From positions 1-5,095 of the forward strand of contig CAXGAP010000060.1 in the NCBI GenBank assembly GCA_964008075.1: a stretch of 5,095 nucleotides of DNA. The letters are read 5' to 3'. The stretch is from UBA724 sp964008075. Its GTDB lineage: Bacteria; Bacteroidota; Bacteroidia; Flavobacteriales; Flavobacteriaceae. The notes beneath the pieces were generated by a model that saw only the letters and a list, made by a program, of their open reading frames with translations, had not been told where the DNA came from and searched no databases. Positions within the stretch are counted from its first letter, which is position 1. Every line of letters begins with the position of its first letter. Of the stretch, positions 1 to 5,095 are shown in pieces. A program made the position numbers and the translations under genes.

Positions 1-1
1 A

Positions 2-883
2 TTAGGCGCGTGGATGGGCGGTTAAATAATCCTTTTTCATTTTGGGGAGTTGAACTTTGGCATAGATTTGAGTCGAAGACAAGCTTTTATGTCCCAAAAT
101 TTCTTTAATACTGTTGATGTCAGCACCACGATTGAGCAAGTGCGTTGCAAATGTGTGTCGCAATACGTGAGGACTGATTTTCTCTTTTGTCGATACTTTG
201 GAGAGGTAGTTCGTCACACACTTATATATGTCTGCTGGCTTCAGTGCTTTGCCTTTGGCGTTGATGAGCAACCAATCGCTCGGCTTATCTTGGTCGATAA
301 GATTGCGATAAGACAAATAAATATCGATTTGAGAAATGACTTTTGCCAACAGTGGTATAATTCTCGTTTTGTTTCGCTTACCAACCACTTTTAACTGTTG
401 GTTGTTTCTGTCGATGGCATCGAGTGTGAGTGAAAGCAACTCTGCACGTCGCATGCCAGTGGTGTACAGCAATTCTAAAATGAGCGCATCACGAGCACCT
501 TCAAAATGGGAGTTGTCATACATTTCAATCACCATGCGAAATTCTGATTCAGTCAAAGGAACAACCAGTTTTGGTGATGCTTTTAATTGACGATGAAACT
601 GCATGGGGTTCTGATCGATTTCTCCCAATTTTTGTAAAAAATTAAAATAGCTTTTTAGGGATGAGCATTTTCTATTGATGCTTTGATTTTTTAGACCTGA
701 GGATGATAAGTGAACAATCCATTCCCTAATCATAACATACGCAACAGACGAGAGACTGTTGAGTTGATAATGGGACTTGCAATAGTTGGAAAATTCTTCT
801 AAATCTTTTTGATATGCATTTTGGGTGTGTGAGGAATATCGTTTTTCCGATGAAATATATTCGATAAAATTTGGAAGAGACAT
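2..883 (-). CDS. xerC: XerC/XerD-type site-specific tyrosine recombinase
   Basis: This cytoplasmic DNA recombinase probably resolves chromosome dimers at dif with a partner Xer protein. The 293-residue protein is complete and of normal Xer length. The N-terminal SAM-like core-binding domain spans about residues 1-90 and the catalytic domain about 105-290. All six active-site residues are visible: R145 (TGMRRAEL), K169 (VGKRNKTR), H239 and R242 (PHVLRHTFATHLL), H265 (LGHKSL) and nucleophile Y274 (TQIYAK). Their spacing matches E. coli XerD closely. I start it at ATG 883; a TTG two codons upstream (889) is possible, but it sits at the end of the hairpin's U-tract with an in-frame TAG just before it. 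It lies 78 nt downstream of rpsU, behind a terminator-like hairpin. The adjacency to rpsU matches the chromosomal Xer gene of Flavobacteriia and argues against a phage integrase. XerC versus XerD cannot be decided from sequence alone. Confidence 0.9.
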   Translation of the reverse strand: MSLPNFIEYISSEKRYSSHTQNAYQKDLEEFSNYCKSHYQLNSLSSVAYVMIREWIVHLSSSGLKNQSINRKCSSLKSYFNFLQKLGEIDQNPMQFHRQLKASPKLVVPLTESEFRMVIEMYDNSHFEGARDALILELLYTTGMRRAELLSLTLDAIDRNNQQLKVVGKRNKTRIIPLLAKVISQIDIYLSYRNLIDQDKPSDWLLINAKGKALKPADIYKCVTNYLSKVSTKEKISPHVLRHTFATHLLNRGADINSIKEILGHKSLSSTQIYAKVQLPKMKKDYLTAHPRA

Positions 884-887
884 AGGC

Positions 888-934
888 AAAAACTAAGACA
901 CCGAACACAAGTTAATAAAAACTCATGTTCGGTG
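888..934 (-). terminator. Hairpin with U-tract between rpsU and xerC
   Basis: On the minus strand, arm CACCGAACATGAGTT (934-920) pairs with AACTTGTGTTCGGTG (913-899) around a 6-nt loop. The stem is 15 bp: 13 Watson-Crick pairs plus two G-U wobbles. It is followed by TCTTAGTTTTT, ending in five U at 892-888. The two wobbles become A-C mismatches on the plus strand, so the structure is best formed in RNA read in the direction of rpsU and xerC. It starts 28 nt after the rpsU stop and ends 4 nt before the xerC ATG. It is probably an intrinsic terminator for rpsU, perhaps leaky, and could attenuate xerC. The U-tract is interrupted near the stem, which lowers confidence. Confidence 0.6.
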
Positions 935-961
935 CAATGTTTTTGTCCTTTAATTGCAGGT

Positions 962-1156
962 TTATATTTCCTCTTTATCGCGAAGCTTTTGAATGTATTG
1001 TGCTTTTTGAATCACAGCACGACGAGCAACAGAAGGCTTCGTAAAAGTCTTGCGTTCACGTAGTTGGCGCATCTTTCCTGTACGATCAAATTTTCTTTTG
1101 AAACGCTTGAGCGCGCGATCGATATTTTCTCCGTCTTTGATTGGTATTATTAACAT
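962..1156 (-). CDS. rpsU: 30S ribosomal protein bS21
   Basis: bS21 is a small basic protein of the 30S platform, near the 3' end of 16S rRNA. The 64-residue product has the Bacteroidota bS21 form: it begins MLIIPIKDGENIDRALKRFK, is rich in Lys and Arg throughout, and contains KPSVARR at 40-46. In Flavobacterium johnsoniae, bS21 with bS18 and bS6 is reported to hold the anti-SD of 16S rRNA in a pocket. Tyr54, which I recall as a contact residue there, is present here at the same number (KAQY, 51-54). The start is fixed by a strong SD sequence. The gene has its own promoter in the 66-nt gap after the acyl-CoA dehydrogenase gene and a hairpin downstream, so it may be mainly a single-gene transcript. 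Identification is confident. Confidence 0.97.
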   Translation of the reverse strand: MLIIPIKDGENIDRALKRFKRKFDRTGKMRQLRERKTFTKPSVARRAVIQKAQYIQKLRDKEEI

Positions 1157-1164
1157 AAACTACG

Positions 1165-1172
1165 ACCTCCTT
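1165..1172 (-). promoter_or_regulatory. Strong Shine-Dalgarno sequence of rpsU
   Basis: The minus strand reads AAGGAGGT at 1172-1165, eight bases complementary to the CCUCCUU core of 16S rRNA, with 8 nt between it and the ATG at 1156. No other gene here has a comparable sequence: the bases just upstream of pspC, the symporter, the dehydrogenase and xerC contain no GGAGG-like run. That contrast suggests a regulatory role rather than routine initiation. Confidence 0.9.
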
Positions 1173-1188
1173 CCTTTAATGTTGGCTG

Positions 1189-1218
1189 CAAATATAAGTT
1201 TAATTTGCAAGTTGACAA
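1189..1218 (-). promoter_or_regulatory. Bacteroidota-type promoter for rpsU
   Basis: TATATTTG at 1196-1189 matches the Bacteroidota -7 box TAnnTTTG exactly. TTG at 1218-1216, separated by 19 nt, fits the -33 element at the usual spacing. Transcription would start near 1183-1185, giving a leader of about 27 nt made up mostly of the SD region. The promoter begins just after the acyl-CoA dehydrogenase stop codon and lies wholly in the intergenic gap. Confidence 0.7.
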
Positions 1219-1222
1219 CGGT

Positions 1223-2389
1223 TTATTTTAAAATTTGCTTGGCAATCACAACTTTCTGAATCTCAGAGGTTCCCTCTCCGATTGTACAGAGTTTTGAATC
1301 GCGATAAAATTTCTCGACTGGAAATTCTTTGGAGTAACCATATCCTCCAAAAATCTGCACTGCTTCATTGGCAATGCTCACGCAGGCCTCGGATGCAAAC
1401 AGCTTACAAATGGCGCTTTCTTTTGTCATCTTCTTGCCTTGATTGATTAGTTGACTTGCGTTTTGGGTTAGCAGTTCAGCTGCCTCGATTTGTGTTGCCA
1501 TTTCAGCGAGTTTGAAAGAAATGCCTTGAAAGCTGCTGATCGGTTTGCCAAACTGAACACGCTCTTTAGAATATTGAAGAGCTGCTTCATAAGCACCCCG
1601 TGCAATCCCAAGTGAAAGAGCAGCAATTGAAATACGCCCGCCATCAAGTATTTTCATAGACTGGATAAAACCTTCTCCCAATTCTCCAAGTCGGTTTTCA
1701 TCAGGAACCCTACACTGATCAAAAATCAGCTCAGAAGTTTCTGACGCACGCATACCGAGTTTATCTTCTTTCTTACCAGATGAAAGTCCAGGTGTTCCAC
1801 GTTCAATCACAAAGGCAGTCATGCCATGACTATCACCTTTTTCACCTGTTCTAAAAATCACTACGGCCACATCAGCAGAGATGCCATGTGTGATAAAGTT
1901 TTTTGTACCATTCAGCACCCAATGATCTCCATCCTGAACTGCAGTTGAGTTCATCCCACCAGCATCAGAACCTGTATTGTGCTCTGTTAAACCCCAAGCG
2001 CCAATCCACTCACCAGATGCCAATTTGGGCAACCAACGAGATTTTTGAGACTCTGATCCAAATTTTAAAATATGATTTGTACACAATGAATTATGTGCTG
2101 CAATAGACAATCCAATCGATGGGTCAACTTTGGAAATCTCTTGCACCATTGCCACGTATTCGTGGTATCCAAGTCCTGATCCTCCATACTCTTCTGGAAC
2201 AAGCATTCCGAGAAAACCATATGAACCCGCTTGCTTCATCACCTCGACAGGAAAGTGCTGGGCTTCATCCCAATCCATTACATGAGGTTTTATAAATTGA
2301 TGTGCAAAATCGCGTGCCGAATCTGCGACAAGTTGTTTTGTTTCTGTAGTCTGTACGATCATATCATGAGGTGAAACAGATGTATCCAT
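1223..2389 (-). CDS. Acyl-CoA dehydrogenase
   Basis: This FAD-dependent enzyme introduces the alpha,beta double bond into an acyl-CoA thioester, as in fatty-acid or branched-chain amino-acid breakdown, and passes electrons to electron-transfer flavoprotein. The 388 residues cover the whole family fold: helical N-terminal domain (about 15-125), beta domain (about 128-235) and C-terminal helical domain (about 240-385). Visible motifs are WGLTEHNTGSDAGG (132-145), KNFITHG (163-169), RVQFGKPISSFQ (277-288) and GGYGYSKEFPVEKFYRD (348-364). Glu372 in IGEGTSEIQ is the expected catalytic base of the short- and medium-chain group. Chain-length preference cannot be read from the sequence. ATG 2389 lies 12 nt after the stop of the HhH pseudogene; Met10 is a less likely alternative start. 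There is no SD sequence, as is normal for the phylum. The reading frame is intact although the gene upstream has decayed. Confidence 0.96.
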   Translation of the reverse strand: MDTSVSPHDMIVQTTETKQLVADSARDFAHQFIKPHVMDWDEAQHFPVEVMKQAGSYGFLGMLVPEEYGGSGLGYHEYVAMVQEISKVDPSIGLSIAAHNSLCTNHILKFGSESQKSRWLPKLASGEWIGAWGLTEHNTGSDAGGMNSTAVQDGDHWVLNGTKNFITHGISADVAVVIFRTGEKGDSHGMTAFVIERGTPGLSSGKKEDKLGMRASETSELIFDQCRVPDENRLGELGEGFIQSMKILDGGRISIAALSLGIARGAYEAALQYSKERVQFGKPISSFQGISFKLAEMATQIEAAELLTQNASQLINQGKKMTKESAICKLFASEACVSIANEAVQIFGGYGYSKEFPVEKFYRDSKLCTIGEGTSEIQKVVIAKQILK

Positions 2390-2407
2390 TCAAGCAAATT
2401 TTTATTT

Positions 2408-2415
2408 CAAATATA
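2408..2415 (-). promoter_or_regulatory. Possible -7 promoter box for the acyl-CoA dehydrogenase
   Basis: TATATTTG at 2415-2408 is identical to the rpsU -7 box and lies 18 nt before the dehydrogenase ATG. It falls within the last codons of the HhH pseudogene. I see no well-placed TTG -33 element; the nearest TTG triplets are 3 and 12 nt upstream, too close. In AT-rich DNA one such octamer could be chance, so this is tentative. Confidence 0.35.
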
Positions 2416-3167
2416 ACGCAATTCTTGCAATGTGTATCGAATCTAATTCAAATTTATTGGCAATGGCATCCCAGTTGATTTCGTTTTAACTATTGGTACG
2501 ATAAGCCACAATCCGACTCGCCAAACTATAACTGATATAATGATTTGCTCCCAACTCTGAAATCGTAGCTGTATTGATATCGATTGAATGATTGGGTATA
2601 GAGTCAAGGGCAAATGACTTCCGAAGGTTTGTTAATGTACCACGATCGATGCCCCAAATATCTCCGACTTAGTCTTTAACCAAAAATCCTTGTAAAGATT
2701 GGCGAGTCGTAAGTATTCTATCTGCCAATGTGGGACCAATACCAAAGACTGATTCGAGGTCTTCTGCTGTGGCAGTATTGAGTTGTTTTTGTTTTAGTTT
2801 TATGAGCATTTGACTTTAATTGTATTTGGGGACTTGGGAATTGGATTAGATGCTTGATTTCTTGAAATTTCTTATCCACCGTACCGACATATTCTTTAAA
2901 TTCTTTTGCTGTTTGAAAATAGATGCAATTCCTCACACGTGATTGTATAGAGTCAACAATTGATTTTGGTAATTCCAAACGATAGGCCAGTCAAGATGAC
3001 AGCCGATTGGGGTTGAAGGGGTAGATGGTATCATTGTTTTGCAGTTGCGCTAAAAGAGAGTCACACTTAGCAATCAAGTGATCTGGTAATGAACTAATAG
3101 CTATTGAATGTTGTTGGTTTTGATTGGCAAAAAAAGTATCAGGTGTCCAACAATAAATAGCAGTATT

Positions 3168-3195
3168 AAAAAGAGAAGTCCACGTCTTTGTGGAC
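3168..3195 (-). terminator. Possible short intrinsic terminator downstream of the symporter
   Basis: On the minus strand GTCCAC (3195-3190), loop AAAGAC and GTGGAC (3183-3178) form a 6-bp stem with four G-C pairs. It is followed at once by TTCTCTTTTT (3177-3168), eight U in ten. It begins 43 nt after the symporter stop, inside the former coding region of the HhH pseudogene. An overlapping alternative stem, CACGTC with GACGTG (3198-3181), competes with it. The stem is short and lies in sequence that once encoded RPQRRGLLF, so it may be incidental. Confidence 0.35.
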
Positions 3196-3238
3196 GTGTT
3201 CATTGCGAAAATTGGGGCATACGGTAAGTAATTTGTGT

Positions 3239-4828
3239 TTAAGCACGAACAGCTTTGAGGTATCTCTGTAATTCCTCTTTGACTTTTGGAAATAGGAAAA
3301 ACAAACCTATCATATTTGGAAAAACAAGCGCAAGAATCATGGCATCTGAAAAAGTCCAAACAGCAGACATGTCACCAGCAGCTCCAATAACGATAAATAA
3401 CAGGAATAATATCTTATAGGTATAATCTGAAATTTTACTTTTCCCAAACACAAACATCCAAGATTGCAGACCATAATATGACCACGAAATCATGGTTGAA
3501 ATTGCAAACAATACGACTGCAATTGTTAAAAATGGGCCAGAAAAAGAAATGTAATTTGCAAATGCAGCGGCAGTAATTGCAGCACCTTCAGCTCTAACCC
3601 CATCAATCATTACAATACCGTTTTCACCTCCATAACTAAATATGGTTTGGTCGCCATTAAATATAATAATGACCAATGCAGTCATTGTACAAATTACAAC
3701 TGTATCAATAAAAGGTTCGAGCAAAGCAACCAGTCCTTCTGATGCTGCATATTTGGTTTTCACAGCAGAGTGTGCAATTGATGCTGAACCAGCACCTGCT
3801 TCATTGGAAAATGCAGCTCTTCTAAATCCAGTGATCAGCACTCCCAAAAGCCCTCCCAACCCTGCTTGGGGATTGAAAGCTTGTGTGAAAATCATTGCGA
3901 AAGCATTGTCGACAAATGAAAGGTTTGTGAATATAATATACAAACAAGCCCCCACATAAAGCAATGCCATGAAAGGAACTATTTTTTCTGTAACAGAGGC
4001 AATTCTTTTAATCCCACCAATGATAATGATCCCAACAAAAATCATCATCAAGATGCCAATGATTGTTCGTGCGCTCCCACCTTCCATACCAAATGAGCTC
4101 ACTAACTGCATTGCAGCTTGGTTTGACTGAGCGGCGTTTCCACCTCCAAAAGAGGCACCAATACAAAGTATGGCAAAAGTGACAGCAAGAAATCGGCCCA
4201 AACGCGCAAATCCTCTATCTTTAAGACCTTTTGTCAAATAGTACATTGGGCCTCCATAAACAGTTCCATCTTCTCCAACATCTCGGTATTTGACACCCAA
4301 GGTACACTCAACAAACTTTGTTGACATTCCTATCAGTCCACAAAGAATCATCCAGAATGTAGCGCCAGGACCTCCAATGGCAATGGCAAGTGCAACCCCT
4401 GCGATATTTCCATTTCCGACTGTGCCAGAGACAGCAGTGGCAAGGGCCTGAAAATGGCTAACCTCTCCATCTTGGTTCTCATCTTTAATCGTATCAACAG
4501 CATCCCCATCGGCGACATTCACATCTGCTTTTTTATCGACTTCGTGATGATCGACATGATCAAATTTTCCACTTACAACGTTGATCGCTAAAGGAAAACG
4601 ACGGACGTTGATAAATCCAAAATAAATCGTGAAAAACAAAGCTCCACCAACAAGCAAGAGAATAATCGTAGGAATAGATGTACCTGGAAAATTATGCAAA
4701 ACAACAGCGCCCCACCAATCTGCTATAGGTGTAAATGCCTCATTGATTCGGTCATCAAGACCAGTATCTTGTGCAAAGGAAAAACTAGATACAAATAGGA
4801 AAATAAGAGTTGAAATGATGCGTTTCAT
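3239..4828 (-). CDS. Sodium:alanine/glycine symporter, AGCS family
   Basis: This inner-membrane secondary transporter takes up alanine or glycine with sodium. The 529 residues are complete. Residues 1-20 (MKRIISTLIFLFVSSFSFAQ) look like a signal peptide, as is common in Bacteroidota members. Hydrophobic segments follow from about 51 to 75 and then through most of 126-515, consistent with the family's LeuT-like fold. Family motifs are SGTVGNGNIAGVALA (134-148), GGPGATFWM (152-160), YGGPMYYL (191-198), FRRAAFSNEAGAGSASIAHS (335-354) and ISWSYYG (447-453). A hydrophilic loop at 88-122, rich in Asp and His, separates the first membrane segment from the core. ATG 4828 lies 9 nt after the PspC-like gene's stop, so the two are probably co-transcribed. 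There is no SD sequence. Family assignment is certain; alanine versus glycine preference is not. Confidence 0.95.
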   Translation of the reverse strand: MKRIISTLIFLFVSSFSFAQDTGLDDRINEAFTPIADWWGAVVLHNFPGTSIPTIILLLVGGALFFTIYFGFINVRRFPLAINVVSGKFDHVDHHEVDKKADVNVADGDAVDTIKDENQDGEVSHFQALATAVSGTVGNGNIAGVALAIAIGGPGATFWMILCGLIGMSTKFVECTLGVKYRDVGEDGTVYGGPMYYLTKGLKDRGFARLGRFLAVTFAILCIGASFGGGNAAQSNQAAMQLVSSFGMEGGSARTIIGILMMIFVGIIIIGGIKRIASVTEKIVPFMALLYVGACLYIIFTNLSFVDNAFAMIFTQAFNPQAGLGGLLGVLITGFRRAAFSNEAGAGSASIAHSAVKTKYAASEGLVALLEPFIDTVVICTMTALVIIIFNGDQTIFSYGGENGIVMIDGVRAEGAAITAAAFANYISFSGPFLTIAVVLFAISTMISWSYYGLQSWMFVFGKSKISDYTYKILFLLFIVIGAAGDMSAVWTFSDAMILALVFPNMIGLFFLFPKVKEELQRYLKAVRA

Positions 4829-4837
4829 AGGGAATGG

Positions 4838-5065
4838 TTATAAATCAAAAACTGAAGTTCTTTTGGTGTAAATTAAATCTTTGAGACGAAGCCAAAAAGC
4901 AAGGACCAAATAAACTGCAAATCCAAATCCCAAAGAGAAAAAGCTAATATAGATAAAAAATAAACGCACTGGTCTTGCACGCATACCTAATCGATCTGCA
5001 AGTCGAGAACAGACTTCAAAACCATGACGTTCGAGTTGATGGCGAAGTCGATGTGCTAGCTTCAT
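4838..5065 (-). CDS. Small PspC-domain membrane protein
   Basis: This 75-residue protein has a soluble basic N-terminus (1-33) containing RLADRLGMRARPVR, then a single hydrophobic segment LFFIYISFFSLGFGFAVYLV (35-54, running on to about 59), and a short tail ending KRTSVFDL. That layout matches the PspC domain, known in enterobacteria from a membrane-stress protein that controls the psp genes. In Bacteroidota such stand-alone copies occur without a psp operon, so a stress role here is only inferred from the domain. The start at ATG 5065 fits the family's N-terminus; the next Met (residue 28) would cut into the domain. It is the first gene of the visible operon, 9 nt ahead of the symporter, and the -7 box almost touches its start codon. 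Confidence 0.85.
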   Translation of the reverse strand: MKLAHRLRHQLERHGFEVCSRLADRLGMRARPVRLFFIYISFFSLGFGFAVYLVLAFWLRLKDLIYTKRTSVFDL

Positions 5066-5069
5066 TTCA

Positions 5070-5077
5070 CAAATATA
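5070..5077 (-). promoter_or_regulatory. -7 promoter box of the pspC-like gene and symporter operon
   Basis: TATATTTG at 5077-5070 is an exact TAnnTTTG box only 4 nt before the ATG at 5065. A -33 TTG at 19 nt spacing would fall just past the right edge of the window, so it cannot be checked. If the box is used, transcription starts at or within a few bases of the start codon, giving a leaderless or nearly leaderless mRNA. Confidence 0.5.
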
Positions 5078-5095
5078 TCAAGTTTGTATAAAACC

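Larger units (their letters stand above)
2402..3220 (-). pseudogene. Decayed membrane-anchored helix-hairpin-helix protein
   Basis: Three minus-strand segments join into one protein of about 270 residues, close to my recollection of the flavobacterial HhH family. Segment 1 (3220 to about 3130) begins MPQFSQ, hits TGA at 3202-3200, then gives RPQRRGLLFLILLFIVGHLI, a basic patch and membrane anchor. A frameshift near the T7 run (3135-3129) leads to segment 2: SSLPDHLIAKCDSLLAQLQ, YPFNPNRLSS, TGA at 2993-2991, then LAYRLELPKSIVDSI and TAKEFKEY. A second shift in the A-rich tract around 2806-2782 restores the first frame for segment 3: LNTATAEDLESVFGIGPTLA (HhH), TAA at 2671-2669, VGDIWGID, DINTATISEL, TAA at 2488-2486, NEINWDAIANKFELDSIHIA, and a final TAA at 2404-2402. 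The TAA in KD-stop-VGDIWG probably replaced a CAA Gln codon. Family members resemble ComEA-type DNA-binding proteins, but their role is unknown to me. It sits 18 nt after the symporter and 12 nt before the dehydrogenase, as an operon member would. Confidence 0.87.

Noticed and set aside
2..883. Recombinase as an integrase marking a genomic island
   Set aside because: It sits beside rpsU in the core-gene order, has Xer length and spacing of active-site residues, and there are no att-like repeats or phage genes nearby.
884..889. TTG at 889 as the start of the recombinase, adding two residues
   Set aside because: ATG at 883 is closer to the family's N-terminus, and the TTG is part of the U-rich tail of the hairpin with a TAG two codons before it.
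1211..1219. GTTGACAAC palindrome-like sequence as an operator or a plus-strand TTGACA promoter
   Set aside because: There is no matching -10 or gene in the plus direction, and the minus-strand TTG is already explained as the rpsU -33 element.
50..1259. Plus-strand open frames of 60-114 codons opposite xerC and rpsU
   Set aside because: They lie antisense to well-identified genes, show no family resemblance, and have no promoter or ribosome-binding signal.
2718..2978. An 86-residue minus-strand open frame as a separate small gene
   Set aside because: Its first two thirds match the middle of the HhH protein and its tail is the wrong frame after the second shift; it is a fragment of the pseudogene.
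2486..3202. Stop-codon recoding, an alternative genetic code, or programmed frameshifting to rescue the HhH gene
   Set aside because: Both TGA and TAA interrupt it, along with two frameshifts, while every other gene in the window ends at standard stops with no internal ones. Gene decay explains all lesions together.
2991..3359. A 122-residue minus-strand open frame overlapping the symporter's 3' end
   Set aside because: Its N-terminal part is an out-of-frame reading of the symporter, and only about the last 45 residues are real HhH sequence, so it is not a gene.

Overview
The window comes from a fairly AT-rich member of the Bacteroidota, most likely the class Flavobacteriia. Three things point there. 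The octamer TATATTTG, which fits the Bacteroidota promoter box TAnnTTTG, lies just upstream of three genes. Shine-Dalgarno (SD) sequences are absent in front of every gene except rpsU. The gene order (PspC-like protein, alanine symporter, helix-hairpin-helix protein, acyl-CoA dehydrogenase, rpsU, tyrosine recombinase) is one I recall from flavobacterial chromosomes. This is an ordinary core-genome segment. I saw no mobile element, CRISPR array, tRNA or rRNA.

All genes read on the minus strand, so transcription runs from the right end of the window to the left. From upstream to downstream: a 75-residue PspC-domain membrane protein (4838-5065); a sodium:alanine/glycine symporter of the AGCS family, 9 nt further on (3239-4828); a decayed helix-hairpin-helix (HhH) gene (2402-3220); an intact acyl-CoA dehydrogenase 12 nt after it (1223-2389); rpsU, encoding ribosomal protein bS21, with its own promoter and strong SD sequence (962-1156); a strand-specific 15-bp hairpin (899-934); and a complete XerC/XerD-type recombinase (2-883).

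The roughly 840 nt between the symporter and the dehydrogenase look empty if only long open frames are considered. Reading across frames recovers one HhH protein: an N-terminal membrane anchor, an FNPN-type region, and HhH motifs. It is broken by four in-frame stops and two frameshifts. This is the clearest unannotated feature of the window.

The second notable point is rpsU. It alone carries a near-perfect SD sequence in a lineage that normally ignores SD pairing. That fits the known model in which bS21 helps hide the anti-SD of the Bacteroidota ribosome, so that the gene senses its own product. I found no wholly new system.
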